DNA from: Acidihalobacter aeolianus
Lineage (GTDB): Bacteria; Pseudomonadota; Gammaproteobacteria; DSM-5130; Acidihalobacteraceae
Assembly (NCBI RefSeq): GCF_001753165.1
Contig: NZ_CP017448.1
Location: 1,692,462-1,756,461 of the forward strand
Reading direction: 5' to 3'
DNA: 64,000 nt
Below, one piece after another: positions 17,785 to 27,614 of this stretch (its first letter is position 1; each line of letters opens with the position of its first letter). Under the pieces are notes generated by a model. The model saw only the letters and a list, made by a program, of their open reading frames with translations, was not told where the DNA came from and ran no database searches. Both the position numbers and the translations under genes were made by a program.

Positions 17785-18054
17785 ATGTGGCCTTATGGAC
17801 CGTGGGGAGGGTTTCCTTTCATGTGGATATTTCCGCTGATCTTCCTGGTCGTGATGTTGATCTTCCTCTTCCTCTTCATCTTCCGCGGCGGCCGCGGAGG
17901 CGGGAATGGGCCTATGTGCGGCGGATGGGGAATACGTGATGAAGGAATGCGTGATAAAAAAGAAGCAAGCGCAAAAGAGATTCTCGACCGGCGTTACGCC
18001 CGTGGGGAAATCAGCCGGGAGGAGTATCGGCAAATGAAGAAGGAACTCGAATGA
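17785..18054 (+). CDS. Small SHOCT-domain membrane protein
   Basis: An 89-residue protein with one strong N-terminal transmembrane segment (residues about 12-33, IFPLIFLVVMLIFLFL), a Gly-rich linker with one Cys, and a C-terminal SHOCT motif (AKEILDRRYARGEISREEYRQMK). GAGGAGGT ends about 7 nt before the ATG. Its stop overlaps the methyltransferase start by 4 bp. Proteins of this design are frequent beside metal-efflux genes, where the SHOCT end may mediate oligomerisation. The exact role is unknown. Confidence 0.85.
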   Translation: MWPYGPWGGFPFMWIFPLIFLVVMLIFLFLFIFRGGRGGGNGPMCGGWGIRDEGMRDKKEASAKEILDRRYARGEISREEYRQMKKELE

Positions 18055-18653
18055 TGATTCAGGATCGATTGTTTCCGGCCACGGGGATGCCCGACAGGAA
18101 CTGGTGGCATGCCTTATGGCCAGACCCCGATGGCGTCGTCAGAGCCTTGCGCATCGAGTCTGGAATGACGGTCGTTGACCTGGGCTGTGGATATGGTTAT
18201 TTCACCGCCGCCATTGCCCGGCAGGTCGGGCCGGGGCGAGTTGTCGGATTCGACCTTGACTCTGAGATGCTTGAGCAGGCGCAAGCGGCTTGCGAAGGAA
18301 TGGCGAACTGCGACTGGCTGCTTGGGGACGCCATGGAGTTGAGTCAACTGCTTGGCGCGTCGGTGGACTATGTATTGATCGCCAACACCTTCCACGGCGC
18401 GCCGGACAAGGCGGCGCTGGCTCGTGAGGTCGCTGCGGCCTTAAGGCCAAACGGCCGCTTTGCCATTGTCAATTGGTATCCGCTGCCACGCGAAGAGACC
18501 ACCGTCCTAGCCCAGCCGCGAGGGCCGAGTACCGAACTGCGCATGTCGCCGGAACAGACCCGTGAGGTGGTCGAGCCGGCCGGTTTCACGTTGGAAACAG
18601 TGATCGAGTTGCCGCCCTTCCATTACGGGGCAATCTTCGTCCGCGCGAACTGA
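18051..18653 (+). CDS. Class I SAM-dependent methyltransferase
   Basis: A 200-residue Rossmann-fold methyltransferase. Motif I is VVDLGCGYGYFTAAIA, the acidic loop is VVGFDLDSEML and motif IV/post-motif is DYVLIANTFHG. The ArsM-like cysteine set is absent, although Cys occurs in the SAM-binding and following helices. It is translationally coupled to the SHOCT gene. Its substrate could be a metal(loid), a thiol or a lipid; the metal-responsive context is the only hint. Confidence 0.85.
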   Translation: MMIQDRLFPATGMPDRNWWHALWPDPDGVVRALRIESGMTVVDLGCGYGYFTAAIARQVGPGRVVGFDLDSEMLEQAQAACEGMANCDWLLGDAMELSQLLGASVDYVLIANTFHGAPDKAALAREVAAALRPNGRFAIVNWYPLPREETTVLAQPRGPSTELRMSPEQTREVVEPAGFTLETVIELPPFHYGAIFVRAN

Positions 18654-18665
18654 TTCAGAACAGGA

Positions 18666-18950
18666 GTGAACCATGGCCACAATCACGACGAAATCATCGA
18701 ACACTACAACCGCTTTCACGCAGCCGTCTACGGTCCCGAGGGCGCATTGGACCGGAAGACCCGTCACCTGATCTGTCTCGGCGCGACACTGGGTGCAGGA
18801 TGCGAATTCTGCACGAAATACGCCCTCGGTGTGCTCAAGGAACTCCAGGCCAGCGATGCCGAGATCGACGAGGCGATCAGTGTCGCCATGACCGTGGGCG
18901 CGAGCAACGCGAGGTTGCTAGCCAAGAAAGTTCGGGGTGAAAACCCATAG
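18666..18950 (+). CDS. Carboxymuconolactone decarboxylase/AhpD-like protein
   Basis: A 94-residue CMD-family protein with the redox pair in GCEFCTKYAL near residues 45-48, as in AhpD-type disulfide reductases. The annotated GTG start lies on top of the AGGAG sequence, which is too close. The well-spaced ATG at 18673 is out of frame by one base. One more G after that ATG would give MGHNHDEI, so a base seems to be missing right after the true start. The gene may be translated poorly from GTG or be freshly broken. Confidence 0.7.
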   Translation: MNHGHNHDEIIEHYNRFHAAVYGPEGALDRKTRHLICLGATLGAGCEFCTKYALGVLKELQASDAEIDEAISVAMTVGASNARLLAKKVRGENP

Positions 18951-18993
18951 AACCCGCAGGAACAACTGAATCATTCACCACAGGAGACTCAAC

Positions 18994-19386
18994 ATGGAAC
19001 CGAAAGACCAGGACACCAAAGCAGGCAGCGAATCGCAGCCAGGGCAAGGCGGCGGGTTCAATCCGATGGGCATGATGAAAAAGAAGATGGAGAAAATGAT
19101 GTCCGGCATGATGACGCCGGAGGATATGCCGCGCATGATGCAAACCATGATGGACAGCATGTTCAAGGAGATGAGGACTGAGGATCGAGTGGACTTCATG
19201 CAGAACATGATGCCGCGCTGCATGTCCATGATGTTCTCGGAACTGGAGCCCGATGCGCGTCGGACACTGGCCGAGGCGATGCTTCAGCGCATGATGGACG
19301 AGTTGAAAGGGCAACGCGATGCGGCGGCTCCAGGTGCGGGCACCGCCGAAGGCACTGCTGCCGCCGCCGGGCCTACCAAGGAGTAA
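18994..19386 (+). CDS. Methionine-rich protein of unknown function
   Basis: A 130-residue soluble protein with 25 methionines (19 %), clustered between residues 25 and 105 in MM pairs such as GMMKKKMEKMMSGMM and PRMMQTMMDSMF. One Cys sits in PRCMSMMF. The tail is Ala/Gly-rich and disordered. It has no signal peptide. Such Met clusters resemble Cu(I)/Ag(I)-binding sequences, which would suit its place at the end of an ArsR-led cassette, but it matches no family I can name. ATG is preceded by a CAGGAG about 8 nt upstream. Confidence 0.75.
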   Translation: MEPKDQDTKAGSESQPGQGGGFNPMGMMKKKMEKMMSGMMTPEDMPRMMQTMMDSMFKEMRTEDRVDFMQNMMPRCMSMMFSELEPDARRTLAEAMLQRMMDELKGQRDAAAPGAGTAEGTAAAAGPTKE

Positions 19387-19444
19387 TTACCTGAGCACGG
19401 ATGTAGCAGGTAGCACCAGACTTTTCTCTGGCATCATTGACAGG

Positions 19445-19468
19445 ACAGCCTGCCCTTGGGTGGGCTGT
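19445..19468 (+). terminator. Stem-loop after the Met-rich gene
   Basis: ACAGCC (19445-19450) pairs with GGCTGT (19463-19468), with an inner CCC/GGG pairing, followed by three T. It lies 58 bp after the Met-rich gene stop and before the convergent merR stop. The T-run is short, so strength is uncertain. The 19387-19600 gap otherwise holds no gene. Confidence 0.5.
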
Positions 19469-19600
19469 TTGCAGCATGGGGCTGAGGAAGGATAGCTTAA
19501 CTTACGATTTTTTCCGTTTCGTGAGCTGACCCCATCAAGCTTGCGTCCGTTTAATGTCTCCATTCCTAAATCATATTATGTCGGGATATCAATGTACTGC

Positions 19601-20026
19601 TTAGTAAGGCGCGCCCACCTCGTCTTCGTGTAGCGCCGCGATCAACGGACAGGCGACTTTCTCATCACCCTGCCGGCACTGTTCGAGCAATTTTGCAAGC
19701 GTTGCCTCGATCCGGTGCAGATCCTGTAGCCGCGTCCGCACATCGTTTAAGTGCTGGGCCGCCAATTCGGCCGCCGCATCGCATTGCATCCCCTCATCGA
19801 GTCGCAGCAGATGGTGGATTTCGTCAAGGCTGAATCCCATCCGTTGCGCCGACTTGATGAATTTCACCCGCGCAACATCCTCGGCTGAGTAGTGCCGAAT
19901 ACCCCCTGGCGGGCGAGGCGGTTCGCGCAACAAGCCCCTGCGTTGGTAGAACCGGATCGTCTCCACGTTGACGCCGACCCCTGCGGCCAGTTGTCCGATG
20001 GTCAATGCGGTAGCTATAGGTTCCAT
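19601..20026 (-). CDS. merR: Mercury-responsive regulator MerR
   Basis: A 141-residue MerR activator-repressor. The N-terminal helix-turn-helix (LTIGQLAAGVGVNVETIRFY) precedes the dimer helix. The three mercury ligands are at Cys82, Cys117 and Cys126, the same numbering as Tn501 MerR. It is transcribed away from merC across a 90-bp intergenic space holding the mer operator. It represses and, with Hg(II), activates the mer promoter by underwinding the long spacer. Confidence 0.95.
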   Translation of the reverse strand: MEPIATALTIGQLAAGVGVNVETIRFYQRRGLLREPPRPPGGIRHYSAEDVARVKFIKSAQRMGFSLDEIHHLLRLDEGMQCDAAAELAAQHLNDVRTRLQDLHRIEATLAKLLEQCRQGDEKVACPLIAALHEDEVGAPY

Positions 20027-20031
20027 TGGCC

Positions 20032-20062
20032 TTGACTCCGTACATTAGTACGGCAGTAAGTT
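20032..20062 (+). promoter_or_regulatory. mer operator-promoter
   Basis: TTGACT (-35, 20032-20037) and TAAGTT (-10, 20057-20062) are separated by 19 bp, the abnormally long spacer of MerR-controlled promoters. The spacer holds the dyad CCGTACATTAGTACGG, the MerR binding site. It drives merC and following genes and also lies against the divergent merR start. Confidence 0.92.
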
Positions 20063-20116
20063 TAGCCTACCGGAGTCCACCAAGCACTTACGAATCGTCA
20101 CCCAGGAGGTTCTGCC

Positions 20117-22220
<2,104 letters not shown>

Positions 22221-22255
22221 ACCACAGCGTCCGTTGGAGTGAGGATGTATAAGGC

Positions 22256-22936
22256 ATGATCCGACATCAAGACGACGAAAGCCGGCTGCACAGTAGGCAG
22301 AAGGTGGAAGCGGCCGCTGCCCGCTTGCGTGATCGCTTTCCTCTGGAAAGTGGGGTGATGGCCTTGTCGAGTCACGCCCTTGAGGATTATCGCCGTCTGA
22401 TCGATCACTGGTGCGATACCGCAAGCCCGCTAGCAACCGATGTGCTTAGCCCGGAGAGTCTGTATGCCTTACTGGCCATCGACGCCGTAGTTGATCAATC
22501 CGGGCAACTCGGCTGTTACCCCTTCAGCGTCTTGCCGACAGGCATACAGGTCCAACTTGGTGACCGTTCGGTTCATGCCATGTGTGCGATCGACGCCTTG
22601 GCGGTTTCGCGCGTCAGTGGCCAAGCGAGCCAGATTGTTGCCCCATGCGCCTTGTGCGATACGCAGTTGGCTCTCGGGATGCACGCCAACGGTAGCTTAC
22701 ACGAGGTGATGATGTATGAGGCGGCGGTCCTCTGGACCGACGAAACACAGGGAAGTTGCGGTACGAACGCGTGCTGCAACACCTTATGCCCGAGTATTCG
22801 TTTCGTCTGCCGCAGTTGCGCCGAAATAGAAAGCAAAAAGCATGAGAGTGACATTTTTACAGTTCCCCAGGCTGCTGTGGTTGCCAACGCTTTTTTCGGA
22901 TTTCAGGCAAGGCTGCGTGGTCTGGAGATTGGATAG
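22256..22936 (+). CDS. merB: Organomercurial lyase-like protein (MerB variant)
   Basis: A 226-residue protein related to MerB, which breaks carbon-mercury bonds. The catalytic core CYPFSV and HAMCAIDAL places Cys110 and Asp113 with the same spacing as Cys96 and Asp99 of MerB. The third catalytic Cys is probably Cys173 or Cys174 in SCGTNACCNTLCPS, but this region is unusually Cys-rich, with further Cys at FVCRSC. The C-terminus is otherwise unlike classical MerB. It follows merA by 35 bp. It may be a true lyase with altered range or a mercury-binding relative. Confidence 0.8.
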   Translation: MIRHQDDESRLHSRQKVEAAAARLRDRFPLESGVMALSSHALEDYRRLIDHWCDTASPLATDVLSPESLYALLAIDAVVDQSGQLGCYPFSVLPTGIQVQLGDRSVHAMCAIDALAVSRVSGQASQIVAPCALCDTQLALGMHANGSLHEVMMYEAAVLWTDETQGSCGTNACCNTLCPSIRFVCRSCAEIESKKHESDIFTVPQAAVVANAFFGFQARLRGLEIG

Positions 22937-22943
22937 GGTGGAC

Positions 22944-23369
22944 ATGCGGATGAACACGGGCGAGAAGCATCCCACGTGGACGATCGGACGGCTGGCCGCT
23001 GCTGCCGGCGTGCACGTGGAAACCGTCCGCTATTACCAGCGGCGTGCTTTACTGCCCATCCCGTCACGCGTTTATGGCAGCATCCGTCGATATCACCAGG
23101 AAGATCTGGACCGTCTGAATTTTATCCGCCACGCACAGCAGGCCGGGTTCAGTCTGGATGAAATTGCCGAGCTGCTTGCCCTGGGAGAAAAGCGTTGTCA
23201 CGAAATTCAAATGATCGCAGAAAGGCGTTTGCACGAGGTGGGTACGCGGATCGAATCTCTGCATCGAGTAAAACACCAGCTGTCCGGGTTGATCGACGCG
23301 TGCAAGCGAGGAGAAGAAATGGATGCGCCGATCGATTGCCCGCTGTACCTGAGAATCAGGGAGGACTGA
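22944..23369 (+). CDS. Second MerR-family regulator
   Basis: A 141-residue MerR-type protein 7 bp after the merB-like gene. The DNA-binding part (WTIGRLAAAAGVHVETVRYY) is close to MerR. Cysteines at 85, 120 and 132 match the three-ligand layout, but the last spacing is 12 instead of 9 residues, so metal choice or geometry may differ. The upstream reading back to 22842 only reflects overlap with merB. Being inside the operon, it could provide feedback like MerD, or regulate a second promoter. Confidence 0.85.
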   Translation: MRMNTGEKHPTWTIGRLAAAAGVHVETVRYYQRRALLPIPSRVYGSIRRYHQEDLDRLNFIRHAQQAGFSLDEIAELLALGEKRCHEIQMIAERRLHEVGTRIESLHRVKHQLSGLIDACKRGEEMDAPIDCPLYLRIRED

Positions 23370-23435
23370 ACCAATGTTGACAAACTGGCAGGCCAGTCAC
23401 GGCGGTTTGAATGATGTTTCGCTGCGAGCAGGTTA

Positions 23436-23687
23436 ATGAGACGACGGTCAGCGATAAACAAACTGTCGACCATTTGTTTAACGCCCGCACGCACAATCTG
23501 TCGGCCCGCCCATCTAAAACGAACACTCTGGATCACTGCAATCGTGGGTTCCTGGCTCACGCTGTTTAATTTGGGCGGTCGGCTGATGATCGGCGATATC
23601 AGTGCCTGGATCTGGTTGAAAATCATACTGAATTATCTTACACCCTTTGTCGTATCTAATTTAGGGCTGCTGAGCCACCGAGCCTGA
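23436..23687 (+). CDS. NrtS-like small membrane protein
   Basis: An 83-residue protein with two transmembrane segments (residues about 31-48 and 58-78). The sequence LFNLGGRLMIGD then LKIILNYLTPFVVSN resembles NrtS, a small protein reported to act in nitrate/nitrite transport in some bacteria. Nothing around it concerns nitrogen, so the substrate here is open. Two short ORF-less gaps (23370-23435 and 23688-23769) flank it. The ribosome-binding site is weak. Confidence 0.6.
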   Translation: MRRRSAINKLSTICLTPARTICRPAHLKRTLWITAIVGSWLTLFNLGGRLMIGDISAWIWLKIILNYLTPFVVSNLGLLSHRA

Positions 23688-23769
23688 CGTCAATGAATCC
23701 GGACCGGTTCTCGAAAACGAATAGCATTCTGGCCAAACGAGCTATTGATCCACGGAGCAGACAATAAGC

Positions 23770-24351
23770 ATGCGTAAGAAATCCATCATGATTTTATTAG
23801 GGTTGTCGATCTTGATCGGGGTGTCGGGGTGGGTCAGTTGGAAATTCTCGGGAGCACCATCGACCGTGCGCTCTCAGACATCAACACGCACTCAAACATC
23901 GATGCAATTCCATCCCGTGCCCGCCCCGGATGTTTCATTTGAAGTGGCGGGGAAGAAAACATCGATCAGCCAGTACGCGGGACACAAAATCATGCTCTGG
24001 TTGTTTTCGACATGGTGTGGCAGTTGCGAGGCTGGACTCAAGGCGCTGGCCAAACATCGCCAGGAGTTGGCGCAGGATGGCGTGACTTTGATCGTATTGG
24101 ATAATTACAAGAACGATGGATATCCGGGTCTGACAACCGATGAATTTGTGCAAAAGGTCGCGCCTGAGTTGGAAAACGCATCTGGCTGGATATTCGGGAC
24201 AGCGAGCAAAACGCTTGCCGAAACGTACAATCCGAAAAGGTTTCCTGACATCTACTTTCTGATCGACAGCAAAGGGCTGATCCAGGCGATCAGCGGTTCT
24301 CCAAACGTCACTATGCAGAAAATACTTAGGTTTGCGAAAACAGGTCAATAG
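23770..24351 (+). CDS. TlpA-like periplasmic thioredoxin
   Basis: A 193-residue membrane-anchored protein. Residues 6-25 form an uncleaved or cleaved signal anchor; the thioredoxin-fold domain holds the redox motif FSTWCGSCEAGL with Cys83 and Cys86, followed by the later cis-Pro region RFPDIYFLID. Only a polar stretch of Thr and Ser lies between anchor and domain. It probably reduces disulfides or a metal site in the periplasm. The next gene, 111 bp downstream, is a membrane protein with a Cys pair. Confidence 0.85.
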   Translation: MRKKSIMILLGLSILIGVSGWVSWKFSGAPSTVRSQTSTRTQTSMQFHPVPAPDVSFEVAGKKTSISQYAGHKIMLWLFSTWCGSCEAGLKALAKHRQELAQDGVTLIVLDNYKNDGYPGLTTDEFVQKVAPELENASGWIFGTASKTLAETYNPKRFPDIYFLIDSKGLIQAISGSPNVTMQKILRFAKTGQ

Positions 24352-24462
24352 CGCGAAGGTATGAGGTTTGTATAAGGAGTTAAAAAATCGCAGACGGGAT
24401 GAAGTGCGGTCATAGGTTATCCCTTGATTCGATCTATATGTTCTTGCCTGGAGAATGCGCGC

Positions 24463-24984
24463 ATGTTGTATGAACTTGCTACTACGCTCAAACGCCTCTG
24501 GACGGAACCTGTTGGGCGATGGACTGTTCTCATGGCCTTCATCGTCCTGTTCCCGCTCTATGCCGTCACCTTGCCAGCCTCCCTGACCGGTGGACATATC
24601 GGCTGGGACAGTCTGCGCCTGCTCGCACCAGGGCAAGCGGTATTTGCCTTTTGCCTGGCGGTCTTGCTCGCACTCACGCTGGCCACGATGGTGCTATTGA
24701 TACGCCATGGGCAACGTGCCAGCAAGAGTACTGGGATAGGTGGCGCCCTGGTCGCATTCTTCGCGCCACTGCTGTGCTGTAGCCCCCTAATTCCCTTGGG
24801 CTTGGGAGCCTTGGCCGTCGTTTTCCCGGCCGTGGCGGGATTTGCCCCGGGGATCATCCAAGGGTTTATCGCGACCCACGAATTCGAAATCGAACTGTTT
24901 GCGGTGGCATTGAGCTTCATCGCCTTCTGGCAAAACGCCAGGAAGCTTGCGCGTGGCCCGGTTTGTACTGCTCCACACACCTGA
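24463..24984 (+). CDS. Multi-pass membrane protein with vicinal CCSP motif
   Basis: A 173-residue protein with about four hydrophobic helices. A vicinal pair Cys105-Cys106 sits at the end of a helix in FFAPLLCCSPLIPLG, recalling the CCLGP pair in the first helix of MerT. The last cysteine is in the soluble C-terminal GPVCTAPHT. No family name fits. The ATG at 24463 is preferred over an upstream start at 24424. Together with the TlpA-like gene this could be a mercury or other soft-metal handling module. Confidence 0.65.
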   Translation: MLYELATTLKRLWTEPVGRWTVLMAFIVLFPLYAVTLPASLTGGHIGWDSLRLLAPGQAVFAFCLAVLLALTLATMVLLIRHGQRASKSTGIGGALVAFFAPLLCCSPLIPLGLGALAVVFPAVAGFAPGIIQGFIATHEFEIELFAVALSFIAFWQNARKLARGPVCTAPHT

Positions 24985-25233
24985 GCGAAGCGTAACAGTC
25001 TCATCACGAGTTCTTAAGTTGTGCAAAATTAATCGGGTATCCAGAAGATCGTGTTGATTTGAAATGACGCTGCGGGCTGTCTCTCGACTCTATAAACCGG
25101 AATATTGTGTGTATTGGATTATCCAAAAGATAATTGGACACCTCATATCTAAAAACAATTACACCTTGCACGATGGGCCCGGAGTCTGGTCTTGCAATCA
25201 GGCGGAGAGCTGACACCGTTTCGTTTGAGCCCA

Positions 25234-25923
25234 TCAGATGTCTCTGGCGATAATTGCTCGGGCAATCGCCAGCAAGTCCTTTTCGACTACATCCGGCTGT
25301 CCGCCAACCCATAGGGCAGCGTTGCCCGGGCGTGTCACCAAGGCAGCCTTCCAACCCGCGGCCAAAGCTCCCTGAGTGTCCCAAGTATGGGCGGCGACGA
25401 GCCGCAAGGCTGAGGCCTCGGTACGCAATGCCGATGCGACGTAGCTGTAGGTTTCGCCAGCAGGCTTGAAGCGCTTCACGCCATCGACAGAGAACTGCGC
25501 CTCGAAATAATACGACAACCCGGCTTTGGCTAGTACCGCCTTGCCCGCCTCGGGGGGCGAGTTGGTCAACGTGACCATGCGGAACCCCGCCTCGCGAAGC
25601 ATGTCTAGCGCAGGCGCCGCGTCCTGGTGCGCGGGAAGACGGGCCATGTGGTCCTTGAACTCATCGACGCCGGGTTCCGAAAGCTCGACGCCCCGGATCG
25701 TCCCGACCATGCGCAGTACCGCCACGGCAAGCTGGCCAAACGGCACGTAACCACCCGTCAAGGTCAGTGACTGGGCATAGAGGATCAATTCTGCAAACCA
25801 TTGGCGCATGACCTGCGCATCGCCAAAGGTACGCGCGAAGAACGGGCTGAGGGTTTCAATGTCCAGCAGGGTTTCGTTGACGTCGAAGACGATCACTTGC
25901 TGGCGATGTTGCGATGGATTCAT
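25234..25923 (-). CDS. Haloacid dehalogenase type II
   Basis: A 229-residue HAD-superfamily enzyme of the L-2-haloacid dehalogenase class. The nucleophile motif is VFDVNETLLDI, the second motif is VTLTNSPPEAG, the Lys motif falls near GVKRFKPA, and the final acid motif is AAHTWDTQGALAAG. This enzyme hydrolyses L-2-haloacids, although many relatives have other phosphatase-like roles. The start at 25921-25923 fits; longer ORFs upstream are not supported. It is downstream of the CMD gene on the same strand with a 306-bp gap that contains a hairpin at 26175. Confidence 0.88.
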   Translation of the reverse strand: MNPSQHRQQVIVFDVNETLLDIETLSPFFARTFGDAQVMRQWFAELILYAQSLTLTGGYVPFGQLAVAVLRMVGTIRGVELSEPGVDEFKDHMARLPAHQDAAPALDMLREAGFRMVTLTNSPPEAGKAVLAKAGLSYYFEAQFSVDGVKRFKPAGETYSYVASALRTEASALRLVAAHTWDTQGALAAGWKAALVTRPGNAALWVGGQPDVVEKDLLAIARAIIARDI

Positions 25924-26229
25924 GGCGCTTTCCCCGATGGGCGAGATGATGCCTGCCGGTGCCTGCCTGGTGCCGGACACGTACATGGGAACCTGCGTTC
26001 TTCCATCTGCGCTCCCGCAGACGGGCCGCGGTTTGACGGACAATCTAGGGTTTGTGAAAACTGTGCAATCCGCCCATGAGCATGAACGTGCCGATGAGTC
26101 ACCAACGGATATGTCATCGACGTCCATGGTGCGCCCATCGTGCGGCTGATTGATCAATATGGCCGCCACGCCGCCAGACACGGGTGTCTGACGGCGAGCG
26201 CTTCGGACAGTTGATTATTCTCGGCCGCT
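25924..26229 (-). other. Intergenic stretch with hairpin, no gene
   Basis: The 306 bp between the dehalogenase start and the CMD stop hold no credible gene. A perfect 7-bp stem CAGACAC/GTGTCTG with a GG loop lies at 26175-26190, 40 bp beyond the CMD stop; it has no T-run but may end or stabilise the CMD transcript. No confident promoter was seen. Confidence 0.5.
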
Positions 26230-26784
26230 TCAGGCCTTCTTCTGCCAGGCGAACTTGCGGAACGGTGGATCGACCGGCGTATTTGCCAGGTGATTGGTGT
26301 AATTGGACATCACCTTCTGGGAAACGCCGAGCACCACCTCGAGAATCTGACGCTTGGTGAAGCCGGCGTCCAAAAAGGCCTGCACCGCGCTTTCGTCCAC
26401 GTTGCCACGGCCACGCACCACGTTCAACGTAAAGGTGCGCAGGGCTTCCAGATGAGCATTGGGCAACGCCGTTTCATTGCGCAGCGCCTGGGTGATGGCG
26501 TCGTCCACACCCATGCTCATGGCGATCCCGGTATGCGCCGGTACGCAGTAGTGGCAGCCGTGCTCGACATTGACGGTTTGCCAGACGACCGTCAGTTCGT
26601 CCTTGTCGAAGCTGGAATTTGCGAACAGCTCGTGGACGGTCTGGTACGCCTCCAGCAGGCCCGGCGCTTCAGCCATGACGGCGTGCAGGCTCGGGACCAT
26701 GCCATAGGCAGCTTTCGACTTGGCAAGCAGCTCCTTGCTGCCTTCGGGTGCGTTGGTTTCGTCGTACAGCGTGAAATCGGTCAT
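26230..26784 (-). CDS. Carboxymuconolactone decarboxylase family peroxidase-like protein
   Basis: About 184 residues of the AhpD/CMD-like group. The redox and proton-relay motif is EHGCHYCVPAHTGIAMSMG, with the CXXC-type pair HYCVPAH and Cys spacing of four. A typical helical core follows. Two ATGs are possible at 26790 and 26784; the AGGAAA spacing favours the second. It lies downstream of the TetR gene and upstream of the dehalogenase on the same strand. It may be an alkylhydroperoxidase. Confidence 0.85.
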   Translation of the reverse strand: MTDFTLYDETNAPEGSKELLAKSKAAYGMVPSLHAVMAEAPGLLEAYQTVHELFANSSFDKDELTVVWQTVNVEHGCHYCVPAHTGIAMSMGVDDAITQALRNETALPNAHLEALRTFTLNVVRGRGNVDESAVQAFLDAGFTKRQILEVVLGVSQKVMSNYTNHLANTPVDPPFRKFAWQKKA

Positions 26785-27032
26785 GGTCATTTCCTGTTGC
26801 AGTTCGGGTGGTGTTCATCCACGGCAGTGGATGGGTGATGGTTTCCTGCGGGCGGGGCGGTCGCTTTTTCCAGCAGGCGGTTGTTTGAGGCTTCTTGCGC
26901 GGCGGCGATGGGTTGCAGAATCGGTGCCTGTTTAGACCGTGCAGTTAAAATATAGATAGTTTAAACTGATCGGTCAACACCGGGGCTGGCCTGGACCCGG
27001 GGGTTCACATGGGAAGATGATGGCGACGGGTG

Positions 27033-27614
27033 TCAGTGCAGCAGGCGCTGTGCCTGGGCGGCAATGGCCTTGAGTGTCGATGCGTCGTAGACGCCGCGGC
27101 CAAGCAGGCGGATGGCGACGACCATTGCAAGCAGTCCCTTGGCGGTGGTCACCGGATCGAGGGAACCGGGGACTTGCCCACGCGCCTGCGCGACCTCGAT
27201 GCTGCGTCGGAAGAACGCCTCGAATTCGCCCATACCGTGCTTCACGATGCGCTTGACTTGATCGTCATGCATGGCCAGATCAAGGGAGGTATTGACGAGA
27301 AAACAGCCCTTCCTGTCCATATCGGCAACAGTTTCCGACACAATGAAATCAAACAGTGTGGCAATGGCTCGCGTCGGATCATCCAGCGCCTCCATGTCGG
27401 CTAGGATCGTGCGCCGGTTCTCCCGGTCGTATTTTTCCAGCGCCTTGACGAACAGTTGACGCTTGCCTCCAAAGGCATTGTAGAGGCTGCCACGCGCTAT
27501 GCCCGTGCCGGCGATGAGATCGGCCATGGAGGCCGTCTCAAAACCCTTGGCCCAAAAAATATTCATCGCCTTGCCGACGATCTTGTCTTCGTCGAATGAC
27601 TTTTCCCAGGGCAT
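27033..27614 (-). CDS. TetR/AcrR-family transcriptional regulator
   Basis: A 193-residue regulator. The N-terminal helix-turn-helix reads ASMADLIAGTGIARGSLYNAFGGKRQLF, and the C-terminal ligand domain holds GCFLVNTSLDLAMHD, typical of the TetR_C_16-like group. The gene is first in a minus-strand set with the CMD and dehalogenase genes. A palindromic AGTTTAAACT lies between it and the CMD gene near 26955 and could be its operator. The ligand is unknown. Confidence 0.88.
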   Translation of the reverse strand: MPWEKSFDEDKIVGKAMNIFWAKGFETASMADLIAGTGIARGSLYNAFGGKRQLFVKALEKYDRENRRTILADMEALDDPTRAIATLFDFIVSETVADMDRKGCFLVNTSLDLAMHDDQVKRIVKHGMGEFEAFFRRSIEVAQARGQVPGSLDPVTTAKGLLAMVVAIRLLGRGVYDASTLKAIAAQAQRLLH

